Counted from the stretch's first letter, positions 32,997 to 41,088 are shown. The stretch: 64,000 nucleotides of DNA from JALZCH01 sp036387135 (GCA_036387135.1 DASVUH010000007.1:1-64000); one strand, 5' to 3'. The notes: generated by a model not told the origin, from the sequence alone. A program made the numbers and translations.

Positions 32997-35213
32997 ATGG
33001 AATCTCAAATTCCTTATGTCGTTTTGGGCGTTGTTGCGCTCATCGTTTTGGGTTTTTTGTGGTACATCGTCACGCGCTTTCTGGTCAACGTCGGCGCGGA
33101 AGAAGTGGCGATTAAAGAACGCCGTTATTTCGGCAGAAGAATGCCGCAAGGTCGCGTTGTCGCTACCGAAGGCGAAGTCGGAATTCAAGCCGACGTTTTA
33201 AAACCCGGTTTGCACTTTGTCATTTACCCGATTGAGCGCGTGATTCGCAAAGTGCCGCTCGTTGAAATCGGCGCGGACGAAATGGGCGTGATTGACGCGG
33301 TGGACGGCGAACCGATGCAAACCGGCTCGATTTTCGCGCCCGACCGGGCGCAAAACGCGCACAACAATTTCCAGGACCCGATTGCTTTTATCAAACAAGG
33401 CGGCGTTAAAGGCATCCAGCTTCGTACGCTTCCGCCCGGAAAATGGGCGATTCACCCGTTTTTGTTCCGCGTTTCGATTGCCAAAGCGACCGTCGTTCCA
33501 CCCGGAAAAATCGGCGTCGTCACGAGCGCCGACGGCGCGCAGCTCGAAGCCGGACGACTTCACGGCAGCGCGATTCAGGGACACAAAAATTTTCAGGATG
33601 CCGAGAGTTTTGTTTATAACGGCGGTCAAAAAGGACCGCAGGTCGAAACTTTGACGCCCGGAACCTACCGCATTCACACCGCTTCGGTTGCGATTGACGG
33701 GAGCAACGAGCAAAAACCCGGACTTTTTTACGTGCGACTTTACGACGCAACCGTAGTTTCCGAAAACCAAATCGCTCTGGTGGAAGCTCTCGACGGCGCG
33801 CCGCTCGACCCCCGCGATTATGTCGCGCAAGCGGTCACCGGACACGACAATTTTCAAGACTCGAACACTTTTATTGCGGGCGGAGGACAGCGCGGACCGC
33901 AAAAGGACATTCTGCTTCCCGGTACTTATTACATCAATCCGCTGATGTTTAAAATAATTCCCGAACAGGCGAAAGAAGTAAAACCCGGCGAAGTCGCCGT
34001 AATCGTCTCGAACGTCGGCAAAGACCCCGGCGAAGAAATTCGGCAGGCGATGGCGCGGAAAGTGCGCGAAAGATTGGAGCGCGAAGAACAGGAACAAATC
34101 ACACGCGCCGCCCAGCAATTGGACAAAGTTGACGGCGAATCGGTTTCGATTGAAGAAATCAAAGCCGAATTGCAGGCTGACGGCGATCCGGCGGACAAAC
34201 GGCTCGATGGCGGAGCGCACGAGGCTTATGTCGTGCCGGAAGGTTTTCGCGGAATTCAGGAAGCGGTCGTCGGACCGGGACGTTACTACATCAACACTCT
34301 GGCGGTTTCGCCGATTATTATTCCGACGACGAATATGACGGTTGAATGGACGGCGGAAGATGTTGCGCAATCGTTCGATCCGTTTGCCGTGATTTCCAAA
34401 GACGGTTTTACGATGCAGCTCGAAGTCCGCGTCGTCTTTCGCGTCAAACCCGAAGACGCGCCGTTTATGGTCGCGAAAATCGGGAACACCGATAAATTGG
34501 TGCAAAATGTAATGCACCCGCTGATTGACTCGATTTTTAGAAATCAGGCGTCGGAATCGTCGGCAATGGCGTATCTGCAAAACCGCCATGAGGAACAGGA
34601 GCGCGCCGAAGCCCGCGTCCGAATGCATCTTTTGAAATATCACGTTGATGTCGTCAACGTCTTAATTTGCCACATTCATCTGCCTGAAGAATTGATGAAA
34701 ACGCAAACCGAAAAAATTCTCGCCGAGCAGCGCCAAAATATGTATAACGCGCAGCGCGAAGCCGAGGTTAAACGCATCGAACTGGAAAAAACCAGCTCGC
34801 AAGCCAACAATCAAAAGAGCTTGATGGAAGCGACGGTCGGCGTCGAGATTGCCGGAAAACGTTCGGAACAGCGCAAAAAAGAAGCCGAAGGCGAAGCGTA
34901 TTACATTTCGGAAACCGGCAAAGCCGAAGCCGAAAAAGTGCGCCTGATGGGCGAAGCGCAAGGCGTCGCCTATGCCGAACAAGTCAACGCGCTCGGCGCA
35001 AACGGCGTCGCGCTCGTCGAAACTTTAAAAGTCATCGGCGAAAAAGGCGTCCGTATCACGCCTGACATTCTGGCTTCGGGCGGAAATGGAAGCGGTGACG
35101 GCGGCATCGGCAGTTTGCTGCTGCTCAATCTTTTCCGCGACCAGATGAACAAAAATGGCAGCGGAAACAATAATGCCGCGCCAAATACTGTCCCGACAAA
35201 CGGGGCGAAGTAA
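32997..35213 (+). CDS. SPFH/Band-7 (flotillin-like) membrane scaffold protein
   Basis: A 738-residue protein with an N-terminal membrane helix (about 5-27). Three successive ~80-residue modules share NFQD, then a GG(V/Q)-KG(I/P)Q element and PG-Y/W-I-P (around residues 120, 200 and 290). A Band-7 domain (about 440-560, MQLEVRVVFRVKPEDAPFMV) follows, then a long coiled coil rich in E, A, K and Q (RAEARVRMHLLKYH... AEQRQNMYNAQREAEVKRIELEK). The C-terminal tail is G/N-rich. Such proteins oligomerise at membranes and organise microdomains. The triple module before the Band-7 domain is unusual. Two hairpins lie downstream. Confidence 0.85.
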   Translation: MESQIPYVVLGVVALIVLGFLWYIVTRFLVNVGAEEVAIKERRYFGRRMPQGRVVATEGEVGIQADVLKPGLHFVIYPIERVIRKVPLVEIGADEMGVIDAVDGEPMQTGSIFAPDRAQNAHNNFQDPIAFIKQGGVKGIQLRTLPPGKWAIHPFLFRVSIAKATVVPPGKIGVVTSADGAQLEAGRLHGSAIQGHKNFQDAESFVYNGGQKGPQVETLTPGTYRIHTASVAIDGSNEQKPGLFYVRLYDATVVSENQIALVEALDGAPLDPRDYVAQAVTGHDNFQDSNTFIAGGGQRGPQKDILLPGTYYINPLMFKIIPEQAKEVKPGEVAVIVSNVGKDPGEEIRQAMARKVRERLEREEQEQITRAAQQLDKVDGESVSIEEIKAELQADGDPADKRLDGGAHEAYVVPEGFRGIQEAVVGPGRYYINTLAVSPIIIPTTNMTVEWTAEDVAQSFDPFAVISKDGFTMQLEVRVVFRVKPEDAPFMVAKIGNTDKLVQNVMHPLIDSIFRNQASESSAMAYLQNRHEEQERAEARVRMHLLKYHVDVVNVLICHIHLPEELMKTQTEKILAEQRQNMYNAQREAEVKRIELEKTSSQANNQKSLMEATVGVEIAGKRSEQRKKEAEGEAYYISETGKAEAEKVRLMGEAQGVAYAEQVNALGANGVALVETLKVIGEKGVRITPDILASGGNGSGDGGIGSLLLLNLFRDQMNKNGSGNNNAAPNTVPTNGAK

Positions 35214-35236
35214 TCTAAATTCGCTTTATGAAGAAA

Positions 35237-35263
35237 ATGGCTGCTCAGGAAATGGGCAGCCAT
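35237..35263 (+). terminator. Stem-loop after the SPFH gene
   Basis: ATGGCTGC (35237-35244) and GCAGCCAT (35256-35263), followed by AATTTATTC. Weak U-tract; probably the first of two terminators. Confidence 0.5.
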
Positions 35264-35332
35264 AATTTATTCAAAAACAAAATCGAAATTTATTATTGCG
35301 GCGGGGTTCTTTTCTCGGAGGCTTCACAATTC

Positions 35333-35376
35333 AATAAAATCAAGGCTACCCGAAAACGAGCAGCCTTGATTTTATT
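35333..35376. terminator. Strong stem-loop terminator
   Basis: AATAAAATCAAGGCT (35333-35347) and AGCCTTGATTTTATT (35362-35376) form a perfect 15 bp stem with a 14-base loop and a T-rich 3' side. It separates the SPFH gene from ung. Confidence 0.8.
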
Positions 35377-35429
35377 TTACCGTAAAGTTATAAACCTTAG
35401 CTTTAAAACAGAATTTTTGTCAGAAAATT

Positions 35430-36101
35430 ATGATTCCAGAAATTCCGAAGGGTTGGCGCGAGCGTTTGCAGCCGGAGCGCGAAAAGCCTTATTTTGCGAA
35501 ATTGGAAGAGTTTGTCGAGCAGGAACAGCATGAACATACCATTTTCCCGCCCGCCGAAAAGATTTTTACTGCCCTTAGTTTAACGCCTTACGAAAAAGTG
35601 AAAGTTGTGATTCTCGGACAAGACCCGTATATCAGAAAAGGTCAGGCTCACGGATTGAGCTTTTCGGTTGAAGACAAAAGCCAGACTGTTCCGCCTTCGC
35701 TCAGGAATATCTATCGCGAATTAAAGGATGATTTGGGTGTCGAGCCACCTAATCACGCGAATTTAACAACCTGGTCAAAGCAAGGCGTGTTGATGCTCAA
35801 TGTCGTTTTGACCGTCCGCGAAGGAGTTTCCAATTCGCACAAAAACAAAGGATGGGAAAAGTTTACCGACGAAATTATCCGGCAAATCAATGAGAAAGAT
35901 GAAACTGTGGTTTTCGTTTTGTGGGGAAAACCGGCTCAAAAGAAAATTGAGTTGATTGACGAAACCAAACACAAAATCGTCAAGGGCGCGCATCCTTCAC
36001 CGCTTGCCACAGGCTTTTTGGGCAGCCGACCTTTTTCACAAATCAACGAAGCACTGAGAAAAGCCAAACGGGGAGAAATTGACTGGCAAATTCCCGAATA
36101 A
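35430..36101 (+). CDS. ung: Uracil-DNA glycosylase, family 1
   Basis: A 223-residue Ung, removing uracil from single- and double-stranded DNA. The catalytic loop is VVILGQDPYIRKGQAHGLSFSV (Asp in GQDPY, about residue 64). It has PPSLRNIYREL and the minor-groove loop HPSPLATGFLGSRPFS. The family normally has GQDPYH; here the His is Ile, a rare change at a position lining the active site. LMLNVVLTV replaces the usual LLLN-LTV. With the two genes at 18742-20474, this window encodes three uracil glycosylase homologues. Confidence 0.93.
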   Translation: MIPEIPKGWRERLQPEREKPYFAKLEEFVEQEQHEHTIFPPAEKIFTALSLTPYEKVKVVILGQDPYIRKGQAHGLSFSVEDKSQTVPPSLRNIYRELKDDLGVEPPNHANLTTWSKQGVLMLNVVLTVREGVSNSHKNKGWEKFTDEIIRQINEKDETVVFVLWGKPAQKKIELIDETKHKIVKGAHPSPLATGFLGSRPFSQINEALRKAKRGEIDWQIPE

Positions 36102-36104
36102 TAT

Positions 36105-37274
36105 TTATTCGTTTTCGGTCACAGGAACAGCGGTCGAAACGGAGCTTTTTGAACGATTTGCCAACCAGCCGCGAAAACGCCGGAACGCTAGCGAAAGTCC
36201 GGTATAAACGAGCAAACTTCCTCCTAAACACGCGATAAAAGCGATGATTTGCCCGACGATTCCAAACGATTCGCCCGTGTGCGTAAAACGCATCCACGAG
36301 CGAAGCTGCCGCCCTGAGTTTTGTTCGCCGTAAGATTCCCATTTGACGGTTTCAGCCGTGTTTGCATTTAGCGTCAGCGTCGAACGCCCGAATTTGTTCA
36401 AATATTTGCCTTCGTCAATCGTGAAAATCGCGTTTTCGCCAATCGGAAAACGCAGCGCGATTGATTTCCAACCGGGCGACTGCTGTTCTGCGCGTGAAAA
36501 CAGGGAAGATACGTTTGCCGGAACTACGAAAGGCGCATTGCCGTTTGATTGTTGCTGCGGCGCAGGCTGCTGAGGCGCGGGCGGCGCGTTGCCCGTTGCG
36601 TAATAAACCAGATTGCTCGCCCATTGATACGAAATAACAGCCGCCGTCGCCGTCAAAATAATTAAAACGAGCGATGTCCAGATTCCGGCGACATTGTGCC
36701 AATTGAAATCGCGCGCTTTTCCTTTTTGATCGAAACGAAACGTGCCGACCGCTTTGACGTTTTTCCGGCTCCATTTGCGCGGCATCCAGAGATAAATTCC
36801 GGTAATCGCCAAAACCAGAAACGCCAGATTGCAAGCGCCCGTGATTCCTTTGCCAATCGCGCGATTTTCGCCCGAAGCGCCGAGCCAGCGATGCCAATCG
36901 GTGACGAATTGGAAAAACGCTCGCGCCGGTTTTGAATTTTCGCCCGTAATCTCGCCGTTGTAAGGATTGACGTACAAAGTTCCTTCGCGTCCGAGCGCGA
37001 GCGCTACGGCTTCGCCGGATTCGGATTTAATCGTCAGATTTGTCGGCTTGATTTCCGGTTTCACGGTTTGAATCCGCGTGAGAAGCGTGTTCACATCCAG
37101 CCGTACGGCGTTTTCGGAAATTTGAATCGTCCGCGCGTCGCGTTCGACAAACGCTTCGATTTGCGGCTGAAACGCCAGAAGCGCGCCGGTTACCGACATA
37201 ATCAAAATCACGATTCCGGCAAAAACGCCCGCCGTCAAGTGAAGCCAAAAAATAATTTTGCGAAAAATTTTCAT
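36105..37274 (-). CDS. PepSY-domain membrane protein (iron-uptake-associated type)
   Basis: A 389-residue protein with an N-terminal helix (about 9-33). A PepSY segment (TLLTRIQTVKPEIKPTNLTIKSESGEAVALAL) and a heme-like HRWLGASGENRAIGKGITGACNLAFLVLAITGIYLWMPR region follow. Two more helices end with the last at about 345-370. The family (PepSY_TM, PiuB-like) is often linked to siderophore or ferric reductase systems; that role is from family knowledge only. Asn-, Gln- and Pro-rich stretches lie in the periplasmic loop (about 235-250). A hairpin with U-tract lies in its leader at 37297-37332. Confidence 0.82.
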   Translation of the reverse strand: MKIFRKIIFWLHLTAGVFAGIVILIMSVTGALLAFQPQIEAFVERDARTIQISENAVRLDVNTLLTRIQTVKPEIKPTNLTIKSESGEAVALALGREGTLYVNPYNGEITGENSKPARAFFQFVTDWHRWLGASGENRAIGKGITGACNLAFLVLAITGIYLWMPRKWSRKNVKAVGTFRFDQKGKARDFNWHNVAGIWTSLVLIILTATAAVISYQWASNLVYYATGNAPPAPQQPAPQQQSNGNAPFVVPANVSSLFSRAEQQSPGWKSIALRFPIGENAIFTIDEGKYLNKFGRSTLTLNANTAETVKWESYGEQNSGRQLRSWMRFTHTGESFGIVGQIIAFIACLGGSLLVYTGLSLAFRRFRGWLANRSKSSVSTAVPVTENE

Positions 37275-37296
37275 CAGTTTTATAAATCCGTTTATG

Positions 37297-37332
37297 AAAA
37301 AGCCTTTAGCAAATCAGCAGGCTAAAGGTTTT
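37297..37332 (-). promoter_or_regulatory. Leader stem-loop upstream of the PepSY gene
   Basis: CCTTTAGC (37303-37310) and GCTAAAGG (37321-37328) pair, and on the minus strand the stem is followed by TTTTTC. It sits about 25 bp before the start codon, so it could act as an attenuator or as a terminator of upstream transcription. Confidence 0.4.
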
Positions 37333-37501
37333 AAAATAAAATGAAAGTGAAAATCAGTTTCATTAAGACTATATTTGGCGGTTTCGGCGATGTCAAACTT
37401 TTGATTGTGAAGAAATGTTGAAAAGCCCTGATTATCGCGACGGTTTGCTTGTTTGGCGGGCGTTTTTCCGGCGTGTTACGATAAATGATTGCATTAATTA
37501 A

Positions 37502-38776
37502 ATGAACGAAAATATAAAGAAAACAAGATTAGAAAACGGTCTCACAATTTTGACGGAAAAAATGCCGGGCGTGCGTTCGGCGACAATCGGATTTTGGGTA
37601 AAAAGCGGTTCGCGTCATGAACCGGAACATTTAAACGGAATCTGCCATTTCATCGAACACTCGGTTTTTAAAGGAACTGCGAAGCGTTCGGCTCTCGATA
37701 TTGCGGTTGAATCCGACAAACTCGGCGGAAATTTCGACGCTTTTACCTCGCACGAAATCACGGGTTTTACGATGAAAATCGTTGACAAATGCGTCCCGCA
37801 GGCTTTTGATCTTTTGGCGGATATGCTGGCGAATCCGCGTTTTGACGAGAAGGAATTAAAACGCGAGCAAAAGGTCATCATCGAAGAAATGAAAATGGTC
37901 GAAGACACGCCCGAAGAATACCTGGGCGAGCTTTTCAACCGCGCATTTTTCCCCGCTCATCCATTAGGCTTGCCGATTGAAGGCACGCGCGAAACCGTTA
38001 AAACCTTCGGTCACCGAACAACCGCCGAATTTCACGCCGCAGTTTTCGCGCCGTCAAACATCGTTATTGCAGCAGCCGGAAATCTCGAACACTCGCAACT
38101 GGTCGGATTAGCCGAAAAATCTTTCGGAAAAACAACGAACGACGAACAACGAACGACGAACAACGAACAACCGCAATTGGCAGCGCCAATCTTGCTCAAG
38201 AAAAAGCGCGAATTGGAACAAACGCATCTTATTATCGCCACGCCTTTTGTGCCGTCAAACAGCCCGCAGCGTTATGCGGCGAATCTTTTGACAAATATTT
38301 TGGGCGGCGGAACGGCGTCTCGTTTGTGGCAATCCGTCCGCGAACAACGCGGTCTGGCATATTCGGTCGGGGCAAGCGCGATTGCGTTTCAGGATTGCGG
38401 CATTTTTTCGGTTTATGCCGGGACTTCGCCAAAACATCTCGATCAGGTTGTTGATTTGTCAATCGCCGAAATGCGCCGCATCGTGCGCAAGGGGGTTTCA
38501 GCGGAAGAACTCGAACTTGTTAAAGAACAAGGCGTGGCTTCAATCCTGCTCGGTTTAGAGTCAACCAGCGTGCGAGCGGGAACTCTGGCGCGTCAGGAAA
38601 TCGTTCACGGCAAAACGATTCCGATTGAGGAAACTCTGGCAAACATCGAAGCCGTCACGCCCGACGACATTCAAGCCGTTGCGCGAGAGTTTTTCCAAAC
38701 CGAACAAATCGCTCTCGCCGCGCTTGGCAATCTCAACGGGTTTAAGATAGAACGTTCACGGTTGAGCGTTTCTTAA
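37502..38776 (+). CDS. M16-family zinc peptidase (processing-peptidase-like)
   Basis: A 424-residue protein of the M16 (pitrilysin/insulinase-like) family, likely cytosolic or membrane-associated (no signal peptide). The inverted zinc motif is HFIEH (His49, Glu52, His53), with a downstream acidic ligand in EEMKMVEDTPEEY. The second half is the inactive partner domain (RYAANLLTNILGGGTASRLWQSVREQRGLAYSVGA). Residues 209-224 (TTNDEQRTTNNEQ) derive from a 14 bp tandem repeat in a surface loop. The next gene originally began three bases after its stop; a toxin-antitoxin segment now lies in between. Confidence 0.92.
   Translation: MNENIKKTRLENGLTILTEKMPGVRSATIGFWVKSGSRHEPEHLNGICHFIEHSVFKGTAKRSALDIAVESDKLGGNFDAFTSHEITGFTMKIVDKCVPQAFDLLADMLANPRFDEKELKREQKVIIEEMKMVEDTPEEYLGELFNRAFFPAHPLGLPIEGTRETVKTFGHRTTAEFHAAVFAPSNIVIAAAGNLEHSQLVGLAEKSFGKTTNDEQRTTNNEQPQLAAPILLKKKRELEQTHLIIATPFVPSNSPQRYAANLLTNILGGGTASRLWQSVREQRGLAYSVGASAIAFQDCGIFSVYAGTSPKHLDQVVDLSIAEMRRIVRKGVSAEELELVKEQGVASILLGLESTSVRAGTLARQEIVHGKTIPIEETLANIEAVTPDDIQAVAREFFQTEQIALAALGNLNGFKIERSRLSVS
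38131..38172 (+). repeat. 14 bp tandem repeat in the M16 peptidase gene
   Basis: Three copies of AACAACGAACGACG (the last with two changes). The same unit occurs twice at 25579-25606 in an unrelated gene. Confidence 0.9.
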
Positions 38777-38779
38777 TTT

Positions 38780-38826
38780 ATGAAATTCACGGTTCTCGGC
38801 AGCGGTTCGACCGGAAATGCGGTTTT
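38780..38826 (+). repeat. 47 bp direct repeat, left copy: duplicated 5' end of walJ
   Basis: Identical over 47 bp to 39532-39578, beginning exactly at the ATG. In frame it encodes MKFTVLGSGSTGNAVL, then RL and a stop, so this copy is a dead stub. It lies three bases after the M16 stop, the original position of walJ. Confidence 0.95.
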
Positions 38827-39256
38827 AAGATTGTAATGGATTGATTGTTTTCAAACCCGAAAAGCGGCTAAAATCGCTGTCCGTCGTTATGAGAACGGCA
38901 TTATGTTCGATAGCGAGCGCGGCGAGATGCGCATCCATAATCATTGCGGCTTTAATTTGTCAGACGGTTATCAGATTTTTGAAAATCGTCCAATGGCTTT
39001 CAGCGGGCAGCAGTATTCGCGCATTCGGAACTTCAAGCCAATCGCTCACAATTTCAGTGGCTTGAGTTGGAGTCAAAGGATTAGGAAATGCCCGCGCATT
39101 TGTCGAAATGCGTAGAAATGCCGTAATTGTTTGCCAGCCGAAACCGACCAAATCCGTACCGGAGAGTTGATTTTCGAGCCATTCGCGGCATTTTTCGTGT
39201 TCGGCGGCATCAGAATTATAGGCGTAAAGCAAAATGTTGGCATCGGGCAAATTCAT
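38825..39256 (-). pseudogene. vapC: VapC-type PIN-domain toxin interrupted by an in-frame TGA
   Basis: The intact frame would give about 143 residues, the normal PIN toxin length. It has LPDANILLYAY (first acidic residue), CREWLENQL, FLRISTNARAFPNPLT and HWTIFKNLITV. A TGA then interrupts (38960-38962), followed in the same frame by QIKAAMIMDAHLAALAIEHN and VLITTDSDFSRFSGLKTINPL. The truncated product lacks the last two acidic residues (DAH, TTDSDF), so it should have no ribonuclease activity. GGA or CGA to TGA by one change would explain the stop. It lies 5 bp after vapB and ends two bases inside the left 47 bp repeat. Confidence 0.75.
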
Positions 39257-39531
39257 TCGGTTTAATTTTGCTCGATTGTTTCAAGCAGTTCATTGATTTT
39301 GTCGTAATTTAAGTCTTCGCGCTTGCCCATCGAATGCGGGCGGATTTTAAAGGGTTTGCCGGTCTGTTTCGCCTGCAGACCGAGCCTCAGAGTTTCGTTA
39401 ACGATTTCTTTGAATGTCGCGCCGTCTCGCTGCCGCATTTCGCCCTCGAGTTTGGCAACTATGTCGTCATCAATTACTATCGTAGTTTCCATACTGAAGA
39501 TGTTAATTTCGCTCAGGTTTATTGTCAAAAA
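38827..39531. mobile_element. vapBC insertion between 47 bp direct repeats
   Basis: The 705 bp between the two 47 bp copies contains vapB and vapC in order on the minus strand and nothing else. The insertion separates the M16 gene from walJ while leaving a complete walJ at the right. No transposase, integrase or terminal inverted repeat is visible. The duplication is too long for a usual transposon target duplication. Confidence 0.7.
39262..39492 (-). CDS. vapB: VapB-type antitoxin
   Basis: A 76-residue antitoxin opening METTIVIDDDIVAKLEGEMRQ, a short beta strand followed by helices as in ribbon-helix-helix antitoxins. ATFKEIVNETLRLGLQAKQ and a C-terminal toxin-binding tail (KREDLNYDKINELLETIEQN) follow. 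The stop is five bases before the vapC ATG, the usual coupling. VapB normally binds its own promoter and neutralises VapC; with VapC truncated here it may be kept only as a repressor. The start is the ATG at 39492. Confidence 0.85.
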   Translation of the reverse strand: METTIVIDDDIVAKLEGEMRQRDGATFKEIVNETLRLGLQAKQTGKPFKIRPHSMGKREDLNYDKINELLETIEQN

Positions 39532-39578
39532 ATGAAATTCACGGTTCTCGGCAGCGGTTCGACCGGAAATGCGGTTTT
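39532..39578 (+). repeat. 47 bp direct repeat, right copy
   Basis: The first 47 bases of the intact walJ gene, identical to 38780-38826. Confidence 0.95.
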
Positions 39579-40356
39579 GATTTCTGCCGGAAAAACAAAA
39601 GTTCTGATTGACGCCGGTTTGAGCGCGAAAGAAATTGTGCGCCGCTGCGTTGAAGTCGGCGAAGACGTTGCAAAGCTCGACGCGGTTCTCGTCACGCACG
39701 AACATTCGGATCATGCGGGCGGTTTGCGGGTTTTGCTCAAAAGTCTGAATTGCCCGGTTTATATGTCGGGCGAAACGCTCGAAGCGTATCTTTTTGAAAA
39801 GCGTCACGTTAAGCCTGACGAAGGTGTTAAACGGACCGACGCGATTAAAGGGAAAGTCGTTGAAATTCAATCAAGCCAGGACTTCCGCATCGGTGAAATC
39901 GAGTTTGAGCCTTTCAGCGTGCCGCACGACGCGGCTGACAATTTCGGTTTCGTCGCCAAATATTGCGGAATCAGATTAGCGGCGGTGACGGATTTCGGGC
40001 AGATGACGACGTTGATTTCACAAAAACTGCGCGGATGCGACGCGATTATTATTGAATCGAATCACAGCTTGCCGATGCTGCGCGCGTGTCCGATTTATTC
40101 GTGGGATTTAAAACAAAGAATCGCGTCGCGCACCGGGCATCTTTCAAACGAAGATTTAGCCGTCTGGCTTTCCGCTGAGTTTGACGGCGCGGCGCGTCAC
40201 ATCGTTCTCGCGCATCTCTCGCAAAAAGCGAACGAGCCGCATCTGGCGCGTTTAACCGCCGAACAAGCTATCGCGATGCGCTCGCCGCTTTTCAAAGCCG
40301 AAACAAAAATCACTCTCACGCATCACAAAGAACCGACCGAGTGGATCGAGTTTTAA
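39532..40356 (+). CDS. walJ: MBL-fold metal-dependent hydrolase, WalJ/YycJ type
   Basis: A 274-residue metallo-beta-lactamase-fold protein. MKFTVLGSGSTGNAVLISAGKTKVLIDAGLS is typical of the WalJ/YycJ family, with the zinc motif VLVTHEHSDHAGG at about 56-68, HDAADNFGF, TDFGQMTT and the C-terminal HIVLAHLSQKANEP. Members act on nucleic acids or in cell-wall regulation in other phyla; its role here is inferred. The first 47 bases are duplicated at 38780, marking the insertion that displaced its original upstream region. The present start has only weak ribosome-binding sequence. The stop overlaps the convergent rhomboid gene by 4 bp. Confidence 0.88.
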   Translation: MKFTVLGSGSTGNAVLISAGKTKVLIDAGLSAKEIVRRCVEVGEDVAKLDAVLVTHEHSDHAGGLRVLLKSLNCPVYMSGETLEAYLFEKRHVKPDEGVKRTDAIKGKVVEIQSSQDFRIGEIEFEPFSVPHDAADNFGFVAKYCGIRLAAVTDFGQMTTLISQKLRGCDAIIIESNHSLPMLRACPIYSWDLKQRIASRTGHLSNEDLAVWLSAEFDGAARHIVLAHLSQKANEPHLARLTAEQAIAMRSPLFKAETKITLTHHKEPTEWIEF

Positions 40357-41081
40357 AAAACTCTTTGCGGCGTCGGTTTAGTCCCAAGCGCAAAAACTTT
40401 AATCAATAAAAATCCGGCGACAAAACCGCCGATGTGCGCCATATAAGCCACGCCGCCGGCTTCGGCGGATGAAAAATACCCGCGAAAAAGCTGCAATCCG
40501 ATCCAAATGCCGAGGGCAATAAACGCCGGAATTTGGATGACAGTGAAAAAAATAATCGCAGTTATGCTGCGGCGCGGAAATAATAAAATATAACCGCCGA
40601 GAACGCCCGAAATCGCGCCCGAAGCGCCGAGCATCGGAATAATCGAATTCTGGTCGGTGAAAATCTGCGCCAGAGCCGCAAATGTTCCGCAGACGAGATA
40701 AAAAACCGCAAAACGAATGTGTCCCAAACGGTCTTCGAGATTGTCGCCGAAAATCCATAAATAAAGCATATTGCCGAAAATATGCATTAAACCGCCGTGC
40801 ATAAACATCGAGGTCAGAATCGTTCCCCAAACCGGAATCGGCGTCGGCTGTAAAGGAATCACGGCGCGGTTGCCGAAAGAATCGCGGATTATCTGCGGCG
40901 CGGCAAGATCAACGCCGGTCGTAATCTCACGCGGGACGACCGAAAAAGCGTAGGTAAAAGCGTCGTTATAACCCGCGCCCTGAAACAAAATGTAAACCAC
41001 GATGTTTGCCGCAATCAGCAAATAAGTTACATACGGAAATCGCAGCAGGTCACTGTTATCGTCGCCAATCGGAAAAAGCAT
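40353..41081 (-). CDS. Rhomboid-family intramembrane serine protease
   Basis: A 242-residue, six-helix membrane protease. The nucleophile motif is LGASGAISGVLGGY (Ser at about residue 157) and the catalytic His is in HIGGFVAGFLL near the C-terminus. MFMHGGLMHIFGNMLYLWIFGDNLED is the typical L1/TM2 region. Rhomboids cleave membrane-spanning segments. The periplasmic loop before TM2 (about 38-75) includes VDLAAPQIIRDSFGNRAVIP. It converges on walJ with a 4 bp overlap. Confidence 0.92.
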   Translation of the reverse strand: MLFPIGDDNSDLLRFPYVTYLLIAANIVVYILFQGAGYNDAFTYAFSVVPREITTGVDLAAPQIIRDSFGNRAVIPLQPTPIPVWGTILTSMFMHGGLMHIFGNMLYLWIFGDNLEDRLGHIRFAVFYLVCGTFAALAQIFTDQNSIIPMLGASGAISGVLGGYILLFPRRSITAIIFFTVIQIPAFIALGIWIGLQLFRGYFSSAEAGGVAYMAHIGGFVAGFLLIKVFALGTKPTPQRVF

Positions 41082-41088
41082 CGGAATT

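Noticed and set aside
33198..34643. Long minus-strand open frame (481 codons) opposite the SPFH gene
   Set aside because: It mirrors the codon bias of the SPFH gene, has no domain features or ribosome site, and is rich in R, H and F, as expected for an antisense shadow.
39334..39531. Upstream N-terminal extension of the WalJ protein
   Set aside because: It would run across vapB antisense; the duplicated ATG at 38780 shows the true start is 39532.
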